A stretch of 64,000 nt of DNA from Cycas panzhihuaensis (GCA_023213395.1 CM041465.1:80793741-80857740), one strand, 5' to 3'. Counted from the stretch's first letter, positions 43,680 through 55,310 are shown. Notes: a model not told the origin generated them from the sequence alone. A program made the numbers and translations.

Positions 43680-44351
43680 CTATGCACCAAGGTTCTTTCG
43701 AATATTTTCTACTTCATGTTGGCTGATCTGAAAAGCTTTTTCCAGCACCTGCGGAGGAATCGGCGGTTGTGAGGCGAAGGTAGCCAGGGAACGAGCGAAG
43801 CGCCGGGGTTCTGACTATTGAGGCCGCTTATGGTGAGAACAGGAGAACCCCCAACATTGTAAAGAAAATGCACTAATCCTCTGGGGAACACAAAAGCATC
43901 GCCTTCCTTGAGCTTCTGTGAGAAGAGTTTGTTGGAAGTGTCGACGAACCCCACCAGCAGCTTACCCTTTATCACGAACACTATTTCAGAAGCCCTCGGG
44001 TGGAAATGAGGCGGCACAATCCCTCCTGCTGCAATATCTGTGCGCAAGCACCACTCCCTGCGTGTTGAGTCCCGGCAATTTCTTCACGGTTGTAAGCGTT
44101 ACGCTCGATCCAAACGGGCTGGCGCTGGTGTTTCCCTCTTCTCGCAGAACCGATGTCTTAAAGTGCTGTGGAATGACACTTTGGGGATTCCTGCAGAGGA
44201 AGCCGTTGACAAAAATATCTTCACTGCTGTAGGCCACGCAGAAATCCTGCAAAGGATCGGAATCCGAACCCGCGATCAGGGAAACCTGCTGGGCTACAAA
44301 TAAAATCAACAATGGAAAGCATACGGTGGATGAGGAAAGAGAAATCGCCAT
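43680..44351 (-). pseudogene. Germin-like protein gene with two frame breaks
   Basis: Germin-like proteins are secreted cupin glycoproteins of the plant cell wall; some have Mn-dependent superoxide dismutase or oxalate oxidase activity. From ATG at 44351: signal peptide (MAISLSSSTVCFPLLILFVA), mature N-terminus SDSDPLQDFCVA with the first conserved Cys, then NGFLCR with the second. Germin box 1 carries metal ligands PPHFHPRASE (His-x-His and Glu, about 43990-44020); box 2 reads GDAFVFPRGLVHFLYN (His). The C-terminus ASQPPIPPQVLEKAFQI ends at stop 43680-43682. The frame shifts at about 44045 and back at about 43794; first and last segments are in the same frame, 672 bases, the usual GLP length (about 223 aa). 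No intron is needed. This is either a recent pseudogene or an intact gene with two base-call errors. Confidence 0.88.
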
Positions 44352-44393
44352 GGTTGCGAAAGCATCGGTGGATTTGCAGGGCGCAGAATGGGG

Positions 44394-44401
44394 TTTATAT
44401 A
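44394..44401 (-). promoter_or_regulatory. Candidate TATA box of the germin-like gene
   Basis: TATATAAA on the - strand, 43 bases upstream of the ATG. This gives a short 5' leader, as many germin-like genes have. Confidence 0.6.
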
Positions 44402-45393
44402 GGACAACGAAAATCAATAGTAACGGGTTGAATCTAAGAAAATATGGCCACCGGCGAAGAATGCACCTCTCGACGAAGTTCTCCGTGCCTCTTCAATGCC
44501 ACACCAACCATGTTTTGATTGATTCAGAGAGGCAATTAGTGCTTCCAGAATGTTCACCAAACGCGTTGAATTTAATGGTTTTGTCTCGGCTAGTTTCTCT
44601 TTATCTGGGTCACTGACTGGAACCGCGACAAGAACGTGTCAATCACCTATTATAAAGTCGTGTATCGATTGGAAAGTTGCCATGGGCCATCTTGGTCACT
44701 AAGACAAATCACGCCGCATAAGAAGTTTAATGGTCGTATTGACCATTTCACCGCTTCAGCAAAAGCTTTTATAAGGTTGGTCAATTTGATTTATGTGCTA
44801 CCTTCTTCACTTTCATAAAGGAGGTCCCTTTGTCTACCTATTCATGAAGTTTCTTAACATGTAATGAACTAGGAAGTGCCCCTCTCTAAATACTCTAGGA
44901 ATTCATTGAAGTTTCCATTTTTAATGATAGATAACATATGGTAAGGTATGGAAGTCTCGTGCACTCCACTTTATTAAATTATCTAATTATATGTTCTTTC
45001 CTTTTTCTTAATACTCTAAGTCCATATTACTTTGTTTTTTAAAACATTGTTAATGTGTCCTAGTTAAGAATCATCCCTTTTTTGTTGAATTAGATGTTTC
45101 ATTTAATTAAGAAAGTTATATATAGTACATCAAAAAAGGCAAGGCGAAGTTTCCCATCCCCTCTGTCCCTTTAGATGACATAAAGAGAATCATGGATCCT
45201 ACGAGCTATAATTGGAATACAAGAGACTAAGAGGAAGAAAACATATAGCTTGCTAGTAAAAGCTAGTTAACAAAATAAAGGCTAGTAAAGTAACATAAAG
45301 ATCATCAAGATTGGCCCCAACCATCGCCAACCAAAAGAGCAACACCAAGGTAGCCCTAACCATAGCTCCCCTTATTAAAGATATCTTCATAAA
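44402..45393. other. Upstream flank of the germin-like gene
   Basis: No gene is seen. About 1 kb of moderately AT-rich sequence separates the germin-like promoter from the left end of GyD. Small open frames on both strands show no motif. Confidence 0.6.
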
Positions 45394-45398
45394 ATTTC

Positions 45399-48384
45399 TA
45401 GAATCGCGTCTATGGGGATGGCAACTACATTCAGTGAAGATTGGAGCAATCAACGAAAAATTTGAGAATAAAAGATACAGTCCTACAAGTGAAGGAAACA
45501 CCTACACAGGCGATAGTGCGTGAGAACGAGTTCGAGACCCGCATGAATGGTGCACAACTTCCTCAAGGTGGCTCGACTTTTGGCTTGAAGGGCGATATAC
45601 ACGTAAGGTATCTCGGATAACCCCAAAAGATGGAATCCTCCCACCCTTGGATAGCCGGAAAGAGAAGAGAGGCCCAGCGAAGGAAAAAACTTCTATGAGA
45701 AAGTGATATGGTATGTGTGAAATATATACAAAAAGAACTCCTTAGGCTGACTCACTTAAAGCAGGTTTACGAGGGAAAGGCGATGGCAAAGGTCACTTAC
45801 CGCTATGTGAGCGAGGGGATCTAAGTCCTAGTAAGGGCAACTAGAGTAGCATGCGTGAATGGGATGCAAAGGGTGTGTATGAAGGGATAATAAAAGTGCT
45901 CTCGTTTACTTTCACAAAAGGGGATACAAAACACACTCTCACTCTCTTTTGCTTTCAAACAAGAAAGGACAGAAACGATATTCCAAACAAGCTCAAGCAT
46001 GCATACTAGGAAAATGCAAAGCTAAGGGATGTTTTGCATTCAGGTAAAAGAGGAGGGAGGTATAATCCCTAGAATATGCTCCTTCTTATAAAAGCAACAT
46101 GCAACATGCGTATGCAAGGTGAATGTGTGCAAATTTGTTGACTATTGTTTTCCTTTTAGGCTGTTTACTATGCAAGATGATAGGCCTAATAATGACAAAA
46201 GGAAAAGAGCTACGAGAGGAGGGGAAGTACATACCCAGAAAGTCACATGGCCAAAGAAGATATCTTGTTCGTATACCATGCTTGCTCCCTTGTCCTTGTC
46301 CGACACACCAATATTGTTGAGAGGCGGTATTGAAGGGGCTTCCTTATCGTCCCCGTGCAAAAGAAGAAAAGAAAAAGCGGAAAGGACAAGAGGAAACAAA
46401 GCAACTATGTGAGGAAGAGAAATTAAAAGGAAAAAGGCGAAGACTTACCCGGATCGAAGTGCCTCTTCCTTTTCGTGAACACTATGGTAAAACCTGCAAG
46501 CACAAATATTTTTTTCCCCTTTCTTCAAGGGGCTGCTAGAATGCCAAGTAGATGCATATATATATAAAGGAAGTAAAGTGCCAAAAAGTCACAAGCGAAG
46601 TACTAAAGACAACATAAAATATTTAATTGAAAGCTACTTCCAAACTCATCAACATAAGTCACAACAAGCAATGAGCATGAAGTAGTTAGCCTCAGAATGG
46701 CTAATCCTCTGACATAAATACCTCCACGTTGCCTTTGAGCACAAGGGTAGCAGGTTTAAACAGCCTATATGATAGCCAATGGTGAAAGCATCAAATGGTA
46801 TGAAAGCTAGAAATGTTGTCGGTGTTACTAAAGTTACGGTATGCAACATATACAACACCGGATAAGGGAGCGACCAAAAGAGAGATGTGACACCACTAGG
46901 GGCTGAAAAACCTTGCTAATATGGGGCTCTCAAGGCTGGGAACAGTGCAACAAGGGGCTACATGCACTGGTTCCAACAATAGCCTCATTTCCGGGGTCGT
47001 CCGGTGGCCCAAGGAAGACATAAGGAGGAGAGAAAAGGAGGAGAAGGGGGATTGCCCCTTGGGAAGCCAGCCTTATTGGGTACCGAACCCGCCAAGGCTT
47101 CTTTCACTCACGCCTTGAGAGGCTCACCTCACAGCCCTCTTAGAGAGACCAGAGACAACATAAAGAAAATACATATATTAAAGGAAAAAACACAAGGAAA
47201 TATCTCCTACACAAATTAGGGAAATACTGAAAATGAAAGATGTATGAAGGAAAAACTTAGCTTTCAAAGAAGTTTAAAGGGGATGATATGAGGAAAACCA
47301 CGAGGAGCTACCTGCTGGGTTGAGTTTGCAACAGGCTTGCCTGAGAACATCGTAGAAGGAAGCCAATCTGGGTGCTTGTAGGAGAATCCCTACAAATCTG
47401 AAGAAGAAAAATCATTGGACGTGTATAGATGCAAGCTTTGAATGGTATTGCTGCTTGGGGAAGCTCGTTGATGAGATTGGCTCCACGAAGTTGAGTTGTG
47501 GAAGATAGAGTCCAGGTAGGAACGCAAAAGATCTCAACAGATGTAGGGTGTTTCCTGCAAGAGGTTGCTTGCAGAGGCGGTAGAAGAGCAGGAGAAAGAG
47601 AGTTGTACAAGCTTGTTGGAGGTTGTTAGAGAATGAAATGAGGAACCTTTTAGGCTTTATACTCAACCCTAGCCCTAATCAAGTGATTAGGGTTAGGCTG
47701 GGACTCGGGAAGCGACTAATCCATATGGCAATTTCGCAAAAAATGCAACGGCGGATTAAAAAAGTAGAGGTGGACAGTCGCACAGTGGTAAACTTCGTGG
47801 TACTGCGGTAAACTTTGTGGTACCACTAAGTTTTGACGATCTTGAGGCTAGAATGCAACAAAAAGAGAGATAAGGGTCTAGGGGACCCTAGAAGAGGGTA
47901 CCCTAGGCCTAGGAGGGGATGGCCCTCCTGTCCAAGTGGTTGGAGACAGTCCAAGTAGGCAAATGGGCTAAACCGGATAGAGCATCGAGAGGTAGGGTTC
48001 CCAAGAAACATATGTACAAACACAAAAATACCAACCACTCCTAACGGAATGCTAGGGGCTACAGTATGATGAGAAAGACGTGAGCAAATCACACAAATTG
48101 GTTGATGCTCGAGGCGATTTAGAGGTGCAGTAGAGGGTTGTAAAGCGCCATAGGGATGCATACATCACAGAGAAGCATGTCCCGTGGGTCGTCATAGGCT
48201 AGGGGTATGCAACATGATCAAGCAGCAATATGCGATGGCAATCACAAAGATGAGGCAATCAATCATGCAGTGAATCAAGCAACGCTTCAATCTACCTCCT
48301 GAAATGACTAAGAAGGGATATGGAAGCATACTTGTACTTACCTGAGTCAACCCGTCCATACCCATTCTCGGTAATCAGGAAACA
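45399..48384 (-). repeat. GyD 3' LTR (2986 bp)
   Basis: - strand start TGTTTCCTGATTACC at 48384; the end at 45399 reads ...CGCGATTCTA, the final CA mutated to TA. It aligns with 58642-61642 throughout. On the - strand near 47760-47830 it holds two copies of an AAACTT/GGTACC/AAGTTT block. Confidence 0.9.
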
Positions 48385-48397
48385 CTGCCCCCTTGGC
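48385..48397 (-). other. GyD polypurine tract
   Basis: On the - strand GCCAAGGGGGCAG is immediately followed by TGTTTCC of the 3' LTR. Confidence 0.85.
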
Positions 48398-48739
48398 GGC
48401 AAAGCCTCGCTACTCGGAAGCACAATACGATGGTGAATGCTGGCAACAAAATTGTTAGTAATATATGTACATATAATAACACAATCATGATAAGAGCCAA
48501 GGGTGTCAGCGAGTGTCGTAGTGGAACACGTGGATACGGGGATAGGAGTGGAGACGACATAGGGGCTGCCTACGTGCTACTCGAAAGTTGACCGAAAATC
48601 ATGACGGATGAGGGGAATGTCCCCATCGTAGGAGTGCAAGAAGAGAGATGATGATAACGAGCAGTAGGGTGAATGAACAAACCTGGTGGTCGCCATAGTT
48701 TAACCTCATTCGCGGTTGGCTTTCAGAGGTGTGAATGGA

Positions 48740-49215
48740 TTGCAATGTGAAATGCAAGATGGCTCGATACCTGGGCGCTTGGGCGATTAGACAAGTCTTT
48801 CAAGGGGGGTCATCAAGGAGAGGAAGGCGACGCTCAAGGATGAGGTGAACGAGGCTATCTGCCTCAATGTTGAGGGCTTGTGGGATATGTCAGATGTTGA
48901 CAAATGGAAAATAAGCCAGTAGGGACCTGACGGTCAAAGCAAGGGCTCTCAAGCATGGGCATTGCACCTGATAGACCTGGGTGAGATGGGATACCACAAC
49001 CTAGGAGTCGTAGCAAAGGATGATGGGTCTGTGGTGGAAACAGAGTGCATCATTGAGGGCTTCAATAATGGCGTCGGTGAGCCCTAGAAGTGTGAACGGG
49101 TGCCAAAAATGAATCCAAGATGGTGAAATAAGCCAGACAAGTATAGACATGGGTATACATGGAGGTGGCATGTAAAATGAGGCAGAAGGGGCCTCGCGGA
49201 GGCAAGTGAACAAGT
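48740..49215 (-). pseudogene. GyD second RNase H, N-terminal half deleted
   Basis: The - strand reads GLTDAIIEALNDALCFHHRPIILCYDS (about 49005-49085), a stop where Gln is expected, then VVVSHLTQVYQV and HIPQALNIEADSLVHLILERRLPLL (about 48815-48890). These match the GyA copy from its Glu-containing helix onward. The part with GGSxGNPGP and NNEVEY is gone: sequence equivalent to GyA 9334 joins that equivalent to GyA 9713, a deletion of roughly 380 bp. Placement between antisense promoter and polypurine tract is the same as in GyA. Confidence 0.78.
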
Positions 49216-49367
49216 GCCATAAATATACATGTGAGAATGAGTGAAATGGAGGCTGCGGGGGTGAAATGGGAGCCAGGGCTAGAAGGCAATGGTGATCAGG
49301 GATGAAGGATGGCCCTAAGGGCTGTCACGACAACGGAAATAGAGGAAGTGCCCGTCGGGACCCATGC

Positions 49368-49377
49368 CTATATAAGG
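49368..49377 (+). promoter_or_regulatory. TATA box of the GyD antisense gene
   Basis: CTATATAAGG, 153 bases before ATGGCG at 49531, identical to the - strand sequence at GyA 9039-9048. Confidence 0.6.
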
Positions 49378-49554
49378 AAAACTCAATGAAAATGGAATTC
49401 ATTTTCAGGGCTCATGACGATTGAGCCCTTTCCCTACGCTGAAAGTGCTACCTAACTTCGGAGACACGCAGGAGGAGATCAGACTATTGGATCGAGGTGA
49501 GAGGATAGCCAGCAGGACTATGACGATGAGATGGCGGTCGCGAGGCTAGATCCA

Positions 49555-50040
49555 GTAAGTGGATCACTCGTGCCTTAGCCCATCTTGTGATTTGAATTTC
49601 ATCACTTTTTGTTATTTTTTAGGGTAGTTTTGGGCCCCTTAAGGGCAAATAGTAATCTCTTGGAGTCTAAATTGGACCCAGAGAGAGGGGGGACCGAGGC
49701 ATTAGGCAGCCCTGGTCTCGGTGGGTCGGAACAAGGCCTGCTTGGGCAAAATTTTTTGGCTTGTTGGGCAGGAAACCCCCTATTTTAAGGGGGTGACGTT
49801 CGCACCGTGACAAAGATTGCAATGCCATGATTTTTGTCATGGGGCCTCGATCGCAGGGGGACCCAAGCTAAACTCTACGGTACCACGAGGTTTAGCACGG
49901 TGCAAAGGCACAGTAGTTGAAAAAATAAAAAGATGGCCCAAAGGAGAGCTAGATCTCAATCCGAGAGGAGTGAGAGATAGTCCTAAGGGCCAACAGGTAA
50001 ATTTGGACATGTTTTGACTTATTTATGGGGTATTTTACAG
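49555..50040 (+). other. Intron 1 of the GyD antisense gene
   Basis: 486 bases, CCA/GTAAGTGG to TATTTTACAG/GCAG, phase 0 as in GyA. It contains the degenerate palindrome centred on GGTACC at 49867-49896. Confidence 0.6.
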
Positions 50041-51233
50041 GCAGTTATCATGGTAGAGAACCACGAGAATATAGGGATGGCGAAGCTGAGCTTTGTAGAG
50101 ATATGTCCCATGGAGACAAATAGGTATTTGTGAGCTATGGCCTATTAAAGGTCACACAGACGCCACAGTACACGTTAGATCAACGCCTCTTGGTAGACAT
50201 AGTCTCGCATTGAGATAAGCGGAGGCACGTGTTCCACCTCCCCCAAGTGGGAGACGTCACAGTCACACTGGGAGACATTAGGAAGATCCTGGGGGTACCT
50301 GCGACGGGACGACCAACATCACTAGGGGTGCCGCCTAGCAATGAGGCAGCGTATCGGAAGGTAGCGACATTCTTTACAAGATAGGATAGGTGGGAGAGGA
50401 GAGGCATACCTTTGCAGACTATGGTCATGTCTAGAGTTCCTCGAGTGAGGAAGCTGATTACTTTATGCATTTTGTTTCGGATATCCTAGAAACAGAACTA
50501 TAGAGACATACCCAGAGGGTGAATGGTCGTAGTGAGGAGATGCGAGGCTAGGGAGAGGCTAGATTGGGCCACCTTGATAGCGGCGAACTTAGTCGCTCAG
50601 TTGGACGCTATCAGAGTGGCAGGGAGAGGAGGATTGTCTTATAACACATTGCTGCAGTGCTAGTTTTTTTATCACTTCGGAGTAGTGGCACCCACAGGAG
50701 GACCACACCCCATCTCAGAGTGGGCTCCCATGGTCCACAGGTGGCAAACTCGGTTTAGAGGGACCGAGGACCAAGCACATGTCTATCGCTCAGTGGAGTC
50801 TACATCGCTAGACCTCCTCACCATGGCTGACTACATATCTGATCCATATCGAGGGGTGAGGTGGAGCAACGACGACAAGGCAGGCGGAGCAGGAGTCACC
50901 TCTGGTGATGATGATGATGATGAGGATGAGGGTGGTGACGAGGGAAGCTCGTCTAGAGCCATAGGAGGAGAGGCTGGACTGTTGGGAGTTGCAAGAGGAG
51001 AGGCAGGACCGTCGAGAGCTGCATGAGTAGAGGCGGGTCCATAGACATAAGCCCAGAGATTGAGGATAGTGAGGAGATCAGGGTAACAACAGTACCAGCA
51101 AAGGAGGGTGGAGATGCCCTAGTAGTCCAGGCAGTCACCGAGGTGGTACCGGAGGAGGAGGAGGTACTAGCAGTTGGTGGAGTACCCGAGGAGGAGGCCA
51201 TCATCCAAGTCGAGGAGCCAACGACACTAGCTG

Positions 51234-51344
51234 GTGAGATGCTACCTTTTCCTATCGTCTTTTGATCGCTAGATATCTAGATATTTGATTTTATTTAATG
51301 TATATGGACACATATACTGACACGTAGCATGTTGGACTTCACAG
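51234..51344 (+). other. Intron 2 of the GyD antisense gene
   Basis: 111 bases, GCTG/GTGAGATG to GACTTCACAG/GAGC, AT-rich relative to its flanks. Joining restores the frame used by FPRAYAEGQ in exon 3. GyA has a 109-base equivalent at 7062-7170 with the same phase. Confidence 0.6.
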
Positions 51345-51961
51345 GAGCGACAGAGATACAGAGATTGGTGGAGGCAGTAGTCCAGTAGATGTTTCCCCGG
51401 GCTTACGCAGAGGGGCAACCTCCCATCCAGGCGGGAGAGGAGCCGCGATCGGCAAGGGCTCATACAACAGCATTCGTCTCGTTGGTTAGGACAAGGGATG
51501 TATGGATAGCAGCGTCCCAGGAGCATGAGGCATGCATGGGACGACTACAGGGAGAGTTGAACGAGACCCGAGTTGAGAGGGATGCTCTGTAAGGTTGAGT
51601 GCGGTGCTGGAGGCTCAAGGAGGAGCAGGTGGAGATGCCGAGAGTCGTATTAGGATGGCAGTGCTAGAGGAGCGTCTCCAAGGGATGGAGAAGAGATTCT
51701 AAGGTATGGAGGAGAGACTTCGAGGGGTGGAGAGTGAGAGAGATCATATCCAGGCACGATGCAATCAGCTGGTAGACCAAGTAGCATCGAGATCATCATG
51801 GAGCAGGACACACACCCACACGGTGACGACAACCTCGAGGAGGCCTCGAGATAAGGGGAGCGAGGTAGGGAGCTCTCAGAGGCATAGGAGGAGTTTGGGA
51901 GACATGTGGTCCCCAGGAAAGGGATCATATAGACCAGGAGATAATACCCCAGGAGCGGGGT

Positions 51962-52700
51962 AGCAGTAGAGAGTAGGGTATAGTAGTTTTGACTTGACAG
52001 GGGAAAGCAATGGACCTTTAGGAAGTCACCATATATTGCCATATAATTGTACTCCTCCCTTCAAGGATTCTGGCTTCACGCAGATGATGTACCATACCAC
52101 TTGTATGATACGACACACGATGATTTTTTATATAGACGGGGCCGTTGGTACCCTATTTGGTATATGCTGATGTGTATGATGACACATGGTGATGGATGAT
52201 GTATGTTTATTTTTATGATCATGTATGTATATGTGTATATGTAAGTATGCATGCATGCATGAGGAGTTATGGATCATGATGTTTAAGTTAGTTATCATAT
52301 GGTTTGTATTATGAGATTTATTTGAGTTACACACACTTCCTTTCATGCAGGGCCACATACCTAGCTGACGCACACGCGAATACCATGAGCGTCGATGATA
52401 GACATATGTGAGGCTAGGAAGTAGGATGGCATGCATGTCCATGTGGGAGCATAGCGGCATATGCAAAGAAGTGCTAGCGAAGGGGGATTAACGATACTCT
52501 ACACATCATCCTAGTCGGAGAATGTACCCAAGCCCTGGAGAGATTGGGACAATACACCCAAATAGGAGGACAGGGTCTCTAGAGAAAGGGGGGACGAGGG
52601 GTTCTGTGGGAGGAACCTAAAAGAAATAAGGAGGCATTCCAGTTGTGGCTAGGGGGAATGAGGGCGCACCTAGGATGGTAGTTTAGGCTCATTTCAGAGC
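51962..52700 (-). other. GyD post-integrase spacer
   Basis: No gene is seen. It includes a short TATG/TGCATG repeat region (about 52200-52262) and one copy of the 85-bp unit that GyC has three times (about 52640-52705). It corresponds to GyA 5816-6419. Confidence 0.5.
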
Positions 52701-53960
52701 GTAAATAAGAGAGTGACATAGTCGCACATAGAATTTTTTCAGGAATTTCCCATTCACAGCCCTCTCGAATTGGAGGCCCTCTAGGGTGGTGATCTTGTAA
52801 GCTTTGTTCCCAAGACTCTCGAGGACGACAAAAGGGCCAACCCATTTGGGTCCAAATTTAGTTAGGTGATCGTGGAGATATTCCAGCTTAAGGACATGGT
52901 CCCTGGGATGTAAAGGACGGGAACGAAGGTTTTTATCGTAAGTCCTTCATGCCCTAGCCTTAGAGGCGAGGTTGGCTTGGTAGGCAACCACGCGTTTCTC
53001 ATCTAAGGCCTCGAGGTCTAAAAGGCGAGCTTGACGGATAGACTCCTCGTCGGTAAGACCTCAGAGAGAAACCAATAGAGAAGGAATCTCCACTTCAAAT
53101 GGGAGAACCGCCTCTGTCCTGTAGACTAGGGAAAAAGAGGTCATTCCCATAGCCATACAGATAGATGTACGATACATCCATAGAGCGGAAGAGAGCTAGA
53201 GGTGCCAATCTCTTTGAGATTGGGCAACAGTTTTCTTTAAGATATTTATAAGAGTTTTATTAAACGATTCAACTTGGCCATTGGCCTGGGGATAGTAAGG
53301 AGAGGAAGTTTTATGAGAAATGTGGAATTTCTCGCAAAGCTCATCCATCTTCTTGTTACAAAAAAGAGTTCTGTTGTTCATGATTAGGACATCGGGAACC
53401 CTGAAGCGGCAGATGATATGCTGGTAAATGAAGGTGGCTATCGTCTTACCAGGAGTGGTAGTCAAAGGAATGGATTCCACCTATTTAGTAAAGTACTTTG
53501 TAGAAGTCAAGATAAACTTGTGCTGCAATGAAGAGGATAGGGTTATGGCTCTAATGAGGTCCAACCCCCATTGGGAGAAGGGCCATAGAGATATAATGGG
53601 GTGGAGTGCCTCGGAAGGCAAGTGAGTGATGTTGGCATGCTCTTGGCATTGCCAACATCTCAAGGCGTAAGCATGGGCATCCTTAAAGAGGGACGGCCAA
53701 TAATATCCCATATGGAGGATCTTTTGGGCCATGGATTGGCCCCTAAAGTGGCCCCTGCAAATGCCATGGTGGAATTCACAGAGTATCTGGTTCGCCTCGC
53801 CAGGGATGACGTAGCGAAGAAGGATCCCATCGAAGGATCTCTTGTACAACACCTCACCCATAAGAAAGTATTGCCTGACAGTAGCCCGAATACGAGACCT
53901 AACTTTATCGCTTACATCAGGGTGATACTATTGTTGAGTGAGATATTACACGATATCCCC
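52700..53960 (-). pseudogene. GyD integrase
   Basis: From the right: VLYKRSFDGILLRYV, FHHGICRGHFRGQSMAQKILHMGYYWPSLFKDAHAYALRCWQCQEHANITHLP (HHCC region, about 53620-53835), WGLDLIRAI (first Asp), VLIMNNRTLF (second Asp has become Asn), NGQVESFNKTLINILKK (Glu present, about 53225-53285). The C-terminal LKLEYLHDHLTKF and LESLGNKAYKITTL-like part runs to about 52720. The lost Asp and stops make it inactive. Confidence 0.85.
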
Positions 53961-54079
53961 ATAGCACTTGCTATCAGCAAGGAGATGAAGAGGAGAGTCA
54001 TAAATGACCAGGATAGGCTCGCTAGGAAGAGAGTCATCAACAGGAACATCCAAAGGATTCGAGATAAGAGTGTGAGTGA

Positions 54080-54470
54080 GTTGCTCGGCTACTACCATTC
54101 CTTTCTTTGATTTCCTGTTAACGATGTGAAGATCAAATTCTTGAAGGAGGACGCCCCACTTGCCAGTCCTACCTGTCAGGTCAAGTCAGGTAAGTAAATA
54201 GTGCAGTGGATTAGATTAAACGTTCACCTGAGTAGTGTTTCCAAGTAAATAATGCTTGAACTTATTGGTTACATATACCAAGGAGAGGCATTCTTTCTCT
54301 GCGGGGGAGTATTTGAGTTCAACAGCCACGAGGGTAAGACTGATGAAGTAAATAGCCCTCTCGACTCTCGAATCATCCTCCTAGGCCAATATGGCACCCA
54401 GAGATTCATCGGTTGCCGAAGTATACAGGATGCATGTCCTATTAAAGAGAGGCAGTGCTAATGTCGGGGC
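54080..54470 (-). pseudogene. GyD native RNase H
   Basis: ILYTSATDESLGAILA (about 54380-54440), VELKYSPAEKECLSLVY (about 54270-54325) and a degraded QSxPLxYLLT block are readable. The first catalytic Asp position is Ser (LYTS), as in GyA and GyB. Confidence 0.72.
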
Positions 54471-55310
54471 GGAAGTGAGGGCTTCCTTAAGTTCTTTGAA
54501 GGCTTGTTGGGCCTTAAAGACCAAACAAACGGTGCCCCCTTCTTTAATAAGTTAGTAAGCAGTTTGGCATTTATGGCAAAGTTCACTAAAAAATGCCCGA
54601 GAAAACCAAGCCTACCTAAAAATGACATAATCTGTCGTTGGGTTTTAGGAGGTGGTATGTTAAGGATGGCCTTGACTTTATCAGGGTTAATTTGGATTCC
54701 TTGTTTAGACACAAGGAAACCAAGGAGTTTGCCAGCGATTATGGCGAACACACATTTAAGAGGATTGAGGCTTACATGGTATTTGTGACATCGTGTAAAG
54801 ATGTCCCACAAATTAGCAGGGTGATGGGCTCTAATGCGTGAGAGACCCATCATGTCATCCATGAAGACCTCTAAGGATTTGTTGATGAGATTATGAAAAA
54901 CGAATTGCATCACCCTTTAATAAGTGGCACCTGCATTCTTGCGTCTGAAAGGCATCGCCTTATAGGTGAAAGTGCCCCACGGAGTAGTGAAGGTCATCTT
55001 GTGACAGTCTTCAGGAGAGATTTGAATTTGGTTATAGTTGGAGAAGTCGTCCATTAAGGACATAACTTCAAAACCATCAGTTTGATCAATGATCTGATCG
55101 ATAAAAGGAAGTGGGAAATCGTCCTTAGGACATGCGTTATTGATATCACGGAAATTAATGCATATCTAGATTTTCCCATTTATTTTAGCAACGGGGACAA
55201 TGTTAGATACCCATTTAGGATAGTTAATGGAAGTGATCAATCCTGCATTGAGGATAATTGGGGTGCACAGGAATGGTCTTGAGTAGTGCAGGGGCTTCCG
55301 AAAGAGAAGT
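54463..55310 (-). pseudogene. GyD reverse transcriptase, N-terminus deleted
   Basis: It starts abruptly with LNAGLITSINYPKWVSNIVPV (about 55215-55285). Then CPKDDFPLPFIDQIIDQTDGFEVMSLMDDFSNYNQIQISPEDCHKMTF, GTFTYKAMPFRRKNAG, FVFHNLINKSLEVFMDDMMGLSRI (FMDD near 54850-54865), KLLGFLVSKQGIQINPDKVKAIL and SFLGRLGFLGHFL follow. The residues upstream of the first motif, and the whole protease, are missing. Confidence 0.85.

Larger units (their letters stand above)
49531..51961 (+). pseudogene. Antisense gene of GyD: plant-mobile-domain-like protein with two introns
   Basis: The gene is on the + strand, opposite to GyD gag-pol. Exon 1 is 49531-49554 (ATGGCG, eight codons); intron 1 is 49555-50040 (GTAAGT...TTTTACAG); exon 2 is 50041-51233; intron 2 is 51234-51344 (GTGAGA...TTCACAG); exon 3 runs from 51345. 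Exon 2 has RRHVFHLPQVGDVTVTLGDI and ILGVPATGRPT (about 50218-50315), close to the plant mobile domain consensus, then VPRVRKLITLCILFRIS, a Tyr/Asn segment, GGPHPISEWAPMVHRWQTRF (about 50690-50750) and an acidic stretch DDDDDEDEGGDEG (about 50907-50945). Exon 3 reads FPRAYAEGQPPIQAGEEPRS, then Glu/Arg-rich heptad-like sequence to about 51780. Stops in exon 2 (about 50131 and 50212) and frame changes inactivate it. Confidence 0.68.

Noticed and set aside
43709-44047. 112-codon frame as a complete protein starting at 44047
   Set aside because: Its first codon is TTG in the middle of germin box 1; it is the shifted middle segment of the germin-like gene.
46555-46570. TATATATATAAAGG on the + strand inside the GyD LTR (also about 59803-59817) as an LTR promoter
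   Set aside because: It is antisense to the LTR. The element reads on the - strand, where the sequence is only a TA run, so I did not call it a promoter.
50685-51026. 113-codon acidic ORF as a stand-alone small gene
   Set aside because: Its start has no promoter context and GyA shows the same sequence as an interior part of exon 2 of the antisense gene.
52200-52262. Short TATG/GCATGCATGCATG repeats as a CRISPR-like or satellite array
   Set aside because: Simple microsatellite; no spacers or higher-order units. No CRISPR array is expected or seen in this plant DNA.
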